64,000 bases of DNA from Syngnathus acus. Lineage: Eukaryota; Chordata; Actinopteri; Syngnathiformes; Syngnathidae. The notes under the pieces were generated by a model that was not told the DNA's origin, ran no database searches, and worked only from the letters and a program-made list of their open reading frames with translations. The stretch lies in NCBI RefSeq assembly GCF_901709675.1, contig NC_051100.1, positions 6,946,001-7,010,000 on the forward strand, in the 5' to 3' direction. Made by a program: the position numbers and the translations under genes. Each line of letters begins with the position of its first letter. The stretch's first letter is position 1. Positions 35,400-47,700 of the stretch are shown here, in pieces.

Positions 35400-38300
35400 G
35401 CAGGAGACCTGCAGCAAAACAAACTCGCAACACCGACAACAAACTCACAAGTCAGCCAAGTGGACGAGCGCAAGCGCACCGGTTGTCAGCGTCATTCAAA
35501 CTTTTTGGTTGATAAGGATGATAAGATGAGAGAATTATTTTTTTTCAATGATATTTATTTTAACATCCCCCTTGTTTACTATACGTACAGTTTTGATTCA
35601 AATGGTTTACCACAATATTTGTGCAGTCTGATTTTTTTTCCGATGTTCTGTATAAATTCAAACTAGTGACATTTTTCACAAAGAACAAACGTTTTTTTTT
35701 CTGCAAGCAATTTATCTAGTGGTGATTAACTTTTTAGGTTTGAAGGTGTTCATTAATCTGGAGAGAATTTCCACTTCTACCAGCGACATGTTTGGCATTA
35801 AACAATGTGATGTTGTCATCCAGGTGAATATGACCTTTTAGTATTTGAAAAGGCAGAGGAGTTCACTTTAATAGTACCTGAGAGTGGAAAGTCACTGTTT
35901 TTAAGATTAAAGATTGCCGTCACTGTGAGAATATTTGAACAGTTTTTTTTTCTTTATTTGTGTCCACTGTGAAATAAAGTTGACAGTAAATGTGGAAATG
36001 TGGGAATTGAGAAATCGTCATGTTTGATATTCTCTTGAAATAGTAATAGCACATAATTTTATATTTGAATTCAATCCTCAAACATTTAAAAACAATTTCT
36101 TCATTAAGTTTGCTCAGAGGTGCTACACAAATGTATCGTTTACTAAGCATAAACTAAATATTGTTTTAAAATGCACACTACAAACTGAAGCACTGGATAA
36201 AAGCAATTAACTTTTTATTATATTACATATTTAACACAAATGAATGGCCGTGAGCTCAAAATTAATCAGAAAACATACATAAACACATACAGAATGTATT
36301 ACTAAAGGAAAGTCTTAGTTGTAGGTACAATGGTTCAACAGAATGCAATTACTTTGAATCCCGCATTGGGCCTGAGGCTCTACTAATGAGCCTGTATAAA
36401 TGTGCTTGTGTACATCTGTAGATTATTTGTACTAGATCAGTTTGCCTTCATTTGTTCATTTGTACACTTTGTGTGTTTTTGCAAAAAGAAAAAATCAGTA
36501 AATGTTTGCCTTCAATTCAAATTCATTCCATTCAGAGTCTAAAACCATCCAAAGCACTTTTGTTGTAAAGCACCTGTCTTTATAATGTGTTACTAATCTC
36601 TGCGCACACACAACCATTGACGTTCATTTGCCAAGATGAGGAGACATGTAGACATCAACGTAGAAAAAAAAAAAATACAATTACGCATCGATTCGGCTTG
36701 CAGCTTCAGTACAATGGAGTCCTTATGCAATATGACCATATGATTGAAGTGAAAGAAAGAAAGTATATCAGCGGCAAACACTTCAAGGATAGCTGTGAGA
36801 AACGTGCTCTCGTTTAGAAAAACAAAATAAACATTCCCTGGTTTGAAGCAGGTGCTGAAGTCGCTGCAGAATAGTGGTAGACTAGGAATACACATTGTGA
36901 ACTAGAAAAACAAAATAAACATTCCCTGGTTTGAAGCAGATGCTGAAATCGCTGCAGAATAGTGGTAGACTAGGAATATACACTCTAAACTAGAAATCAA
37001 AAGCACTGTATGATATACTTGATATACTGTACTCAATGAAAACTCAGTAATGACAGTGAAGATGAATATGAGACTGACAATATATTTCTATCTTGCTAGT
37101 TAGCTATAGCTAGCATACAGTAGTTCCGTAATTTTCTATTGTTGCCCTTGCTTTGGTGTCAAGTTTATAGATGTCTTAGTGTCCTTTATTAGATTGGGCA
37201 CACATCAGCTTTTGTAGGCATTGCACAAATAGGGTGTCTAAATAGACACGCATTAAACACAATTCATCAAGTGAGACTGAATGAGGCAAAAAAACATGCT
37301 GAGGAAATTATAATTCCCCTGTGAGACAAAGTAGGTGGTGCAATATAAACAAGTTAATAATGTGCCATCCGTATTACCTGATATGGAAGTGTTTCTGCAA
37401 GTATAATGTAGGCCTTGTTTCCAGCTGGGCTAAAGTTGACGCCCCACTGAGAATACACATCCCGTAATTATTTATTTTCATCTTAATGTGTTGCACAACC
37501 GGCAAAGAATAACAGTGCAATGACAAAGCATTGTTCTTGGTGTATAATATTTCCTCTGGCTCGGACGCTTGCATGTGAAATATAAAACTGACATGTACGT
37601 TCAGATTACAGTCAACATCCTGTCTCAAGGCTAAATATGCAAACGTGCTTTCTGGTCACTGATAACGGACACATACAATTTGTTTAGCTTTAGGGTGATG
37701 CGTCAAGGGACTTTATTTAAAATGAGCGAAACATAAAGATCCATATCAAAAAGCCAAATACTAGCAAAGTATTAATGTACTGCTTGTGATAAATAGCATA
37801 ATTTGGGGGATTTATTCTGAATACATCTACAGGAGAAAACAAGAGATAAAACAGCCAGCATAAAGGATGGGAAGACTTTAAAGAGAAAAAAATAATGAAT
37901 ACAGGTTTTTAATGCCAACGTTGTTGAAATACTAAAAATTACCCCAATCCTCGGTTCAGCATAATTAAGACTCGCATTAAACTTGGGTTTTGTAACAAAC
38001 TAATTTGGGAATGAAACTATTACACATTCTGACTCCTATTTCTACTGTATTTCGCCACTGTAAACATTCACATAAATAAATATTATTTAATCATTGGTGA
38101 GAATGGCTGCAAGCCTTTCTCTGCTGGCCCCAACACTAATAGAACTGAACTACATTTACAAATTTATCGCTCAACGATGAAAATATTCTCTTCATTTCGT
38201 AGTATTTCTTAGCTGCACTGCTTCCACTATTGCATGAGAAAATTAACATCTTCTAGCAGGCTCATTGTTTCTTTCCTCTGATGGTTAGTTATTCAGCGCA

Positions 38301-38640
38301 AACCAGGTTTGACGTGGAAAACGTCTGAAAAGCAATCTTCACATATTGCTACATTTTGCAATCACCATCTGTGGTCAATTTGTATTTAATTCATTTTTTT
38401 TTTTTTTAAGTCTTTGTAATGTTATTAGAGAAATATTGATTCTGAACCATTCCAGACAGTTGCAAACTATTATATTGCGTATTTGTATTGGATTGATGGA
38501 TTCCATAATTACTAAATAATTGTGGTTAAGAGATGTAAATGCCCGCCACTGTTTAATTACTTTCGTCAAAGTATGACGGTAGTTATCAAATTATTGTCAC
38601 AATATCAAATAATGAGGCTACTTACTGATGTGTACTGCGG
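35400..38640. other. Intergenic region between col19a1 and lmbrd1
   Basis: About 3.2 kb separates the divergent 5' ends. Apart from the 88-bp tandem duplication (36815-36990) it is AT-rich and shows no coding exon, RNA gene or known transposon. No clear CpG island is visible. Confidence 0.7.
36815..36990. repeat. 88-bp tandem duplication
   Basis: Positions 36815-36902 and 36903-36990 are two head-to-tail copies of one 88-bp unit (starts tagaaaaacaaaataaacat; shared block ctgcagaatagtggtagact), differing at only several positions near the 3' end and at two G/A sites. It lies between the divergent promoters. Confidence 0.92.
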
Positions 38641-38660
38641 CGACGTGGTCGTCTGCGTGA

Positions 38661-38668
38661 TGACGTCA
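38661..38668. promoter_or_regulatory. lmbrd1: CRE (CREB/ATF) palindrome
   Basis: A perfect TGACGTCA lies 38 bases before the lmbrd1 ATG. CREB/ATF sites of this form usually sit within about 100 bases of transcription starts. Function is inferred from sequence and position. Confidence 0.6.
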
Positions 38669-38673
38669 CCACA

Positions 38674-38683
38674 GTCACGTGGT
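38674..38683 (+). promoter_or_regulatory. lmbrd1: CLEAR-like E-box (TFEB/MiT)
   Basis: GTCACGTGGT matches the CLEAR element GTCACGTGAC at eight of ten positions and contains a perfect CACGTG. TFEB-family factors use this element to control lysosomal genes, and LMBRD1 is lysosomal. It lies 23 bases before the ATG. Confidence 0.6.
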
Positions 38684-38701
38684 TTTGTTATTGTAGGAAG
38701 T

Positions 38702-38713
38702 GAAGATGGCTGC
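38702..38713 (+). promoter_or_regulatory. lmbrd1: TISU/YY1-like element at the lmbrd1 start codon
   Basis: GAAGATGGCTGC spans the start codon and matches the TISU consensus SAASATGGCGGC at 11 of 12 positions. TISU doubles as a YY1 site and directs initiation on very short 5' UTRs. It supports 38706 as the start: no other in-frame ATG is better placed, and the protein then begins like its relatives. Confidence 0.55.
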
Positions 38714-38771
38714 TGAGTCGTTTCTCTCCGAGTCGGCTCTTGGTTGGTCTATTTTCACCTTTATACTATTG
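38706..38771 (+). CDS. lmbrd1: lmbrd1 exon 1
   Basis: Encodes [20 protein letters not shown] then LL (residues 1-22): a luminal N-terminus and the start of membrane segment 1. The donor GTAAGTAC follows in phase 0. Confidence 0.95.
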
Positions 38772-41700
38772 GTAAGTACTTTTGTGCATTTGTCTCATTA
38801 CACCATCATTTTTAGAATGGAAAAATCATTGCCCGAGATACCTTTGCGTCTCTTAACTTGCTTGATTAATGTGTGTCGGGTCAACATGGCTAGCTACCGT
38901 GTTACGACAGTCGCTTGGATTTGATTGTCATCGTTTGTCATTTTCATTATCCACGTGATGTTTATTATTTTTGCACAATCTGAATCTTCTAATTGTACGT
39001 GCATATTCAATATACTATAACCAGGGTTTGCCATATTGCGCATCTACGTTATTGTGTTAGATATGGCAGGTTTGTGGTTTGATCATAGTTTTTATGTATA
39101 TTACGTATATCAACATTATGCTCTTCTGTACTCATGCTCCCTTCAACGTCTTAAAATAACGATCTTCCCAAGAGTTTTATCAATGCTTAATTTATTGATC
39201 CTCGAAGGCGTAACCTTAACGTTTCTTATGGTTGAAAAACTGGGATTAATCATCACCCAAATTTATCTATTTATGCCCACTTCAACCTCGGGCTGAATGC
39301 GTTTTGGGAAATATTAAATTTTGATTTCTCTGACAGATGTCATTTTTTATTTATCCATGAGTTTCTTCGAATCAATCTTAAGTGCAATATTAACGATGTA
39401 CATTGCCTGTTACAAATATTACAAACAATTACATCATACCATCATATTTAAAGCTAGTCACACTGTTTCCCGTCATGTATGTAATATGTATCATAATATG
39501 TAGGCCATCTCAGTGGCCTAGTGGTAGAGTGTCCGCCCTGAGACTGGAAGGTTGTGGGTTCAAACCCCGGCCGGGTCATACCAAAGACTGTAAAAATGGG
39601 ACCCATTGCCTCCCTGCTTGGCACTCAGCATTAAGGGTTGGAATTGGGGGGTTAGATCACCAACTGATTCCCGAGCGCGGCACCGCTGCTGCTCACTGCT
39701 CCCCTCTCCCCCAGGGGATGGATTAAAATCACACGGGGATGGGTTAAATGCAGAGGACAAATTTCACCACACCCAGGTGTGTGTGTGACGATCATTGGGA
39801 CTTTAATCTTAATCTTAATGTATGTAAATACATTAAGTATCATATTTCTCTGCTTCTTTCCATTCAAATTTTGCATTTTTATGTAAACATGTCTGCCTTT
39901 TCTTCTGTAATGAAAAGTATTTAAGAAAATAATATAGTCCCTTAGTAAAGATAAAATGATTAAAAATATAAGCAGAGTAATTTTGGAGAGCTTTTATAGA
40001 GCTCCGTACTTTGTGGTGCAAAATAGTGCATTCATTTTATTTTTTTTCAGTGTGTGCTAACTATGTAGTAGTCTGATTTTATGTATAATTGTATTATTTT
40101 GTTGTTGTTCAGAGCCAAAGTATGGATTGAAGTGGATTGTTCGATTTTCTGTGGTTATTTTGGACCTACGTCCAAATAAACTGTTCAAAATCAATCACAG
40201 TTTTATGGCATTACGTGACGTCAAGCTTCTTTTTATGCTTGCGTTAAGCATGTTAGACTGTCCCAGAGTGAGTACAGTAGTGCTGAAATGAATGTCTTTA
40301 AAGTAGCTCAGCAGGCTTAGTGCATAATTAGCTGTGACTATTGGCTTAGCCTGAAATGGTCTGGTTGCCATTAAAGTTGCTACACTTCCTTACTATTGAC
40401 TGCCCTCTGCATCAACACCACCAAACATTGCTCTGATTTAGATTCAAAGCTTGCATCATCACTGAGAAAACAAAAAAACAAGCAGAAGGGCATAAGGCTG
40501 CTTGTCTTTTAATTGATCCTGCCTAAGAGTGGCAACCCTTTATCTGAGGGGACTAGCGTTAACAGTGTCCTCGCTTCCTCCTGCTTATGTGCCTTGAATT
40601 TGACCTTGTCATTTGGAAAGTATCCTATTTGGCCATCTCTTTTGTAGGGATAGTGTTTTCAAATTCAACAACAAAACGGTGACAGCAAATACAACCAAAC
40701 AAGATTGTTACTGCTTCTTCTTGTCAAAGTGCATTTTATTTTAGTGTTGCAATAAAAAAAACAAAAAAACAACAACATAATTCTAATCAAAGTCTTCTAA
40801 TTTAGACTACTATGGAACAAATTCTAATGTACTGTGGGTACAAAAAGCCATAGCTGGACTAACAAAAATGAATGAATTAACTTGCAAATAAATGCTGATG
40901 CAACATATGAGCAGCCACACATACAGAAAGAACATATACAGACAGACATGTATTCACCACTAGTTTTTGTGGAAGCAACAGCTTTTAATGGTCTTTAGTT
41001 TGGGACCAGTTTTGCCTCTTTTTAATCTTAACCCTAATGTCAATGTTGAAACTGGAGTTTTGCTTCCATGCTGTGTGTCTCACAACTCGTGGCCTTAACC
41101 TTTTCCACAGCCCTCAACTGAATATCCTGCGTTAACTTGTGTTTTGTAATCGGATAAGGTGATAGAGGCTTTTCCCAGTATCAGCTATGTGTTGCTGAAA
41201 GCTAGCCAGCAAACCTACAGAAAGAACATGATGCTTTTTGAACTCAGCAATCTGTCAGTTTCACCTCTCAGTATGTTGAATGCTATATTTACTAACGTTT
41301 ATCTGATGTTACTGTTCAGGTCATCCTTGCTTTCTGTTGGGTCTACATCCGCAAATTTCAAAGTCGCCAGGAGAGTGAAGTTGTTTCAACCATTACGGCA
41401 ATATGTGCACTGGCTATAGCGCTAATAACATCTGCACTTCTTCCCGTGGATATCTTCCTCGTCTCGTTCATGAAGTACCCGAATGGCACCTACAAGGTTT
41501 GTATCTGCTCGTCTAATAGCCTCGCTAAATTCGATCAAAGAAATTGGGTTTCCTTAGGCACCTTTTAAATAGGTTGTAATTTTCTTTCAGAACTCAGCAA
41601 TATAGATTGTCTAGTCTTAAAGCTTAATGCATTTCTTGGCTCATCAATTCTGTTACATTTGTATGTGTTTGAAGACTGTGTGTGTATGGACAACTTCTTT

Positions 41701-44700
41701 TTAACAGCATGTCATTTGTTGTTTTGTGCAGGCTGGGAAAAACCCATTGTCTGCTTTTGTGTTGACTGCACATAAAACACTAAGCTTTGTTTTGTGATTA
41801 AATCAAAACATTAAATAAATAACAAAAAGGATTTGGATCCACCACCATTAAAAGTGCTTGTTGATTGACCATTCAGTGGCGGGTACACATGTACCTCTTA
41901 AGTGTGAGCTCTCTAGTTCCTACCAAATTATATTCACACTTTCACGGCCGCTGACAATGTCCATGGTGGCCAGGCAGCCATCTCGCCCTAGTTCAGTGGG
42001 CGGCTGCCGCAGCGGGGAACCTTTGAGCTCATTTCCTCACCGCCCACCTCCACTCAATTCAGCATCCTATCAAGCATACGTAGCCGACCAAGATGCATTG
42101 TGGGGGACCACGGTGACTTACGGCATCGCTGGCCGATTAGCAACCGAGATTCTGCGCTTGTGTCAGCAGAACAGCAAAAAAAAAACAACAGGAGAGAGAT
42201 GCATGGCAGATATCTAAAAATGTTTTCACACAGCTTTAGTAGAAGAAAAAAAAAAGTGGGTCCTAATACTTTTGATTTTCATAGTCTTTTTTTGCCTCAT
42301 CGTCTAGGAATGGGCTATAAACAATGAGACAAGAGCCCAAATTGAAGATACTGTTCTGTATGGATATTACGGTGAGTACTTTCCCTTAGTCTTCCACTTT
42401 AGAAGATTACACACACAGCTGTATTTCAAGAATCCCATATTGTGTGACTTAAATGTCCTTTATGTAGATCATAACAGCTGCGGCCCGTCCTTCACTTCCA
42501 CATAGGTCTTATTTAGTCTGACTCTGGGACCTCACAAGTTTCACATTGTTCTCGCACTGGTGACCTCCTTATACCCCTCCAGTTGTTTGCATTGTCACCT
42601 CATCACCTCATCAAGCACAATTTCCAAGCCAAGGACATGGTTTTTGGCAATAAAGCAATGGAAATGACCAATTTACCAATGACTAAAGGATTTAATTACA
42701 TAGAGACAGAAAAGCATTAACATTCATGTCATCACTGAGCGGCAACACCAGCAAACGATAATATATTCTATCCACATATTATTGGACAAAGTTTTAACCT
42801 GGAATAAATGATTTACTATTTGTTGCTTCCATTGCACTGTACAAACCCAATCTAGCACAAGGCTTAAAAAAATGGTGAAAGAACACAGCCCCCAAGATAG
42901 CACATGATGTTTATAAGAGTATTTGTCCATGATTACAATAAGAGGGCCCGAATCCAGACTGTTTTGCTTATCACTCTCTAACATAAAACAAATCAAACGA
43001 TGTCGCACTGAAATGATTGGCCTGCGTGTTTGGCTTTGAGTCTGCTGTCTCTGATGACAGCAAATTCAGCCGTCCTGGAGACACGATCACACATTTTCCA
43101 ACAGCTGCTAGCCTAAAGTGCCTCCAAGCAACACTGTTATGCACCGTCTGTTAAGAAATGACAAGCTGTCTCCTTGCTACGACAGCTCAATCCAATGAAC
43201 TACTTCCACCGGTTATACGACAATAAACTTTCAAAGCACATTTCAAAGACTGTTTTCAGTGCGTGGTAATGTAACATTTTAGGGACTGTAGCCAGTTGTC
43301 TCCTGGACATACAAATTAGATTTGTTTAGATTAAACATATCCTCAAATCTAAACCTTCCTTAGGTTAGAATCAAGACATGAATAATTAAGTAAGTTCAGT
43401 CTTAAAGGATGTATCCCTTCAGTGTTTTTTAATTCCATTATTGGCCAAATGGTCTGGAAAGTGTGTTTATGGAGTAGCTGTTAAATTTGTTCTGCATTAA
43501 GGGAGGCAATGTTTTGGTTTAACAATTTAAAGTATTTGATTCTGAATCTCTGCGTGATAAGAAATTACCTCTTATGAGCATCTCACAACTGCTTATGATG
43601 CTATTTGCCCTGCCGTGTGTTACTGTTCATGCTATCTTAAACTGGATTCAGACTGCATTGTTCATTTCAGATTATGTTCTTCTGGATATGGTGGCAGAAA
43701 AGGAAAATGTAATGAACTGATCAGTCCATTTTGTGGCCTATTTAGATTTACATTTGATTCTTCTGTCACTCTACCGTCATATAGGGGTGACCTACGTTCA
43801 TCTCCCCTGCCAAAGGGGAGCAGTGCACAATAAGAGGACTTGTTAGCTGACATCATTCTGCCTATCAAAACCTAAATGTGACCTTTTATGATGCCCATTT
43901 CAAGACTGTGTAAAGATATTGAGGAAGGGACACTGGACTTTTCTATTTACCAGTAGGTGGAGACCAAGCTCCATGTGTGTTGGATACATGGGTCCCTCAC
44001 AAATCAAACCTTTAAAGTTTATGAATACAACACACTGTATTGCATTAAAAGATCAAAATAATTTCACAACTTAATGTTTTGTTGCACATGGCAGGTATTT
44101 GGGCCCTTTCTTCATGAATGAACTGCTCCAGCTTTCTCAAGTTTGAAAGTTTTTTTTTTCCTCTAGACATATTTCAGCTCCTGCCACAGATGCTTAATAG
44201 AATTTAGATCAGCGCTCACAGAAGGCGACTTCAGAAAAGTCCAATGTCTTTTAGTCATTCTTTGGTGCATTTAGCTTTGTGTTTTGAATCATTATTCTGT
44301 CGCAAGACCCCATGACCTGGGACTGAGACCAAGCTTTCAGACACTTGGCAGCACATTTCTTCATTGACGACCTTGGCAGTCCTCAATTCTTTTTTATTTT
44401 TTATTTCTTTTTTTTTTTTCATTTACACAGGGTTAACAATATTTTTGCTGATGCGTCTACCATATTGCAATAAATAATATTCATGATACATGGTATATAA
44501 TGTGTACGTTGAATGAATGACTTATACAAACATCCCCTAATTTTCGAGCTCAAATAGCATTTTGTGATCTTTGATGAATCCGTGACTTTGAAAGCAAGCC
44601 GTGTCATTCAATCTTGCAACTCTGTCCATTTATAAATTTCCTTTGACTGCTTACTGCTTCAAAGTAGTAGTGTAGAAGACCCTTTAGCAACAGGGCAAAA

Positions 44701-47700
44701 TACCCCTGGGCCCTTCTAAATAAATCATTGGCTTCCTCTTCTTATTTTTGCCATTTGCAGAGAGGAGGTCAAAAGGATGCCGTGCTCTTGTAAATGAACT
44801 ACTATCAGTTTTTTTTCCTCTCCACTCACAACCTATCTTGCACTCTACCCATCCATCCATCTCTTGCACTCCATCCATCCATCCATCCATCCATCCATCC
44901 ATCCATCCATCCATCCATCCATCCATCCATCCATCCATCCATCCATCCATCCATCCATCCATCCATCCATCCATCCATCCATCAATCCACTTGTCAGTCC
45001 ATCAATCCATCCATCCTTTCATCCATCCAGTTAGATACGTATACATAGCTAAGGTATCTATCTAGCCCCGAGCTATCCGGTTGGCGTCAAACGACACCTA
45101 AGGGATATCACTAGTCACTAGTCACAGTTGATCAAATATAAAGCCTTTTGTTTAGATAAACTCATGGAATAAGGTCAATAGTCCTATCAACCAGACTAAT
45201 GCAGACAAGGAATACAAACAGGAGCTTCTGTTGGAAATGTCATGCCATATGAGCAATTCTAACTACTATATATTCTCAGTTTAAAGAAGCTCCTGAGATA
45301 GGTACTGATGGGCTTTTTAAACCCCTCCAACCCTCACTCATAGTTTTATCCACAAGGTATCTCCCTAATGCAGAGATGCTCATTCTTGTCATAGTGCCAT
45401 ACCTCTCAGCAAGTGCCTGCATAGACAGATATTTTCATCCGTCTCTGGAGTCCTTTGTCAAGGAGCGTCTCAGAGAGAAATGTCCCCCGGCATTGAATTT
45501 TAGCATAAAATGTAATATATTTCACCTGTCAGCATGGGACAAGAGTCTAGGTTCTAATACCTTTGTGGACAGCCATGGTAAGGAAAGGACAAGGGTCTAA
45601 TGTTTCTCATTAAGCCTTACGCGGCTCTACGAGGGATTCTGTTGCTTGCAATGATATAGTCGATGGTGCTTACCTTACATTCTATATTGTTTCCACACTG
45701 CATCCTCATTACACACAGGCTTTTGTGTCTCCATCATTATATGCAAAATCTGCTTGAATGTGTCTTTTTCTTTTCATTCCCCTTCCCCGTGAGTACAATA
45801 CAACACACCATCCAAAACATAGGGAACTTGTAAACGAGCACATTTAATTATATTGTCCTCTGCTCTGTCAGAGGGGATAAATGTGCTAAACTTTTATCCC
45901 CAGCCATTTGTTCCGACCCTGTGGAAGATCTGCTTAGAGACTAACAGATGATGTATGGTAATGCAGTATGACCCGTTCTCTCAGTATGTTAATATTCATG
46001 GTGTTATGATTAATTTGACCCATTGCCGTAACCCAAAAGCATATGCCAGTGACTGCATATCGAGTATAGCTTGCATTTATCACCTCTCAACATCATCCTA
46101 AAGTCAGTTTATCTACTTGTGAATGAGCGCAAATGGATACCTTAGTGGCAAAATAAACACATATTTATTGAAAATAACACTGTCAAATGAATATCCAGGG
46201 AAGAAAAACGAGAAAATATAACAGATGACATATTTGTCGGAGAAAGAACATTTTGTAAAATATAGTCGATTTTGAACAAGCACCCAGTAGTGTTTTGCAG
46301 CTCAGACGAACATTTTAAAATCCCTTCTTTTGTTTGACCAACCATTTAAAACATAATTTTCCTTTGTTGTTTTGAAAGCCATTCTCATGATGAAATTGTT
46401 AGTTCCTTCTGTCTTCAACAGCTAACAATTTTAATTCATAAATAATGCTGCAAAGTGATTCGGGATTGTCAGTAGACATTGTTCTGAACATTTCAAGTGT
46501 AAGTGCCAGCTGGGCTTTGGGCTTTTCTGGGTAATTTACATATGAACAATCTTCCTTGGGAATTTTCAGTTATAAAGTTGTAGAATTGGTTCCTTTTTTA
46601 ACGCCATAAACACATAAATGACCACTACACCCTCTCCTTTAGGGTTAAAACAAGAAATAAACACCCTTGCCTTGGCGTGTGCTGTACATGTACAACATTT
46701 GAAGGTTCTTTATTTTTTAATGCTAAGCATTATTTAAAGCCATCACTAAAATGTTTGTGCAAAAAGTCATGTTAAAACCACTTCCCTTTTTTTTTTTAAC
46801 ATTTATATTCTTAATGATCTGACGGAGATGAAAATTTGTATTAGGTTATGACTGTGGAAGTATGAAAAAGGTGAAATATATTCGTAAAAATTAATTGGCG
46901 CATATTCACTGGTGCCTTAATTTGTCAAGGGAAATTTCACATCCTTGCAATTAGATTACATTTTATGACAATTTCAAGCTTCCATGAGAAAAGTAATATT
47001 TATTGATGCTGAATGTGAGAATGTATTAAAATGCAAGTGTCTGTGGCATGAGCAAGTTTTATTGTATTTTATCCCTATCAAAAAATGCAGATTTGTTTTG
47101 AGCATTCTTCGCTGTTTTTTTTTTTTTTAATGAAGAAATCAAAAGTCAAATGGAAGAATAACACTAATTACAGATGTCTGTTCACAGCACTTTACTCCAT
47201 CATCCTCTTCTGTGTGTTTCTATGGATCCCTTTTGTTTATTTCTACTATGAAGAAAGAGACGATGACAATGTCAACAGATGCTCGGTAGGTAACGGTTGA
47301 CTTTTCTTATGTCTTCTTAGGATTTCTCTTTGCAGTTGTGAATGACCATATTGTTAAGTAGCATTCCTTACAGCGTGCCTACTTTTATGGGAAGGTATTA
47401 TCCTAACATGAATCAGGCCAACATTATAATTTTCTGTGGGCTAGTTTTACTTTGATTTTTGGATTCGTGGTGTGTCGGCATTTGCTTACAGCATGCACAC
47501 GGGCAGTGCGTCAGAAATCTGGACGGGAGAATGCACCTATGTATATGGAACGAGCACTGAAAGAATGATTTATGCCCAAATGGCAGAAAGTAATATAGGA
47601 ATTTTCATTTGCTTAATGGACTGTGAACCCTTTCCCCGTATTTCCCATATGCGCAATAAATTATTTTTGTGTTGATGGACATGATTGACCGGTTCATTTT

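Larger units (their letters stand above)
42372..47187 (+). other. lmbrd1: lmbrd1 intron 3 (4.8 kb)
   Basis: It contains a CTCF-like site (43950), an inverted Tc1-type transposase relic (44060-44400) and a long ATCC microsatellite (44849-45029). Nothing else recognised. Confidence 0.8.

Noticed and set aside
39514-39567. A genuine tRNA gene
   Set aside because: The A and B boxes belong to a SINE head: the body and tail of the SINE follow, and a cloverleaf with a proper acceptor stem is not evident.
41159-41419. 86-codon plus-strand frame covering part of lmbrd1 exon 2
   Set aside because: It is another frame over the real exon and lacks the family sequence.
43030-43100. C/D-box snoRNA suggested by TGATGA in lmbrd1 intron 3
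   Set aside because: No convincing D box or terminal stem at matching distance.
44684-45065. Open frames with repeated MDGW or HPSI units
   Set aside because: They are translations of the ATCC microsatellite.
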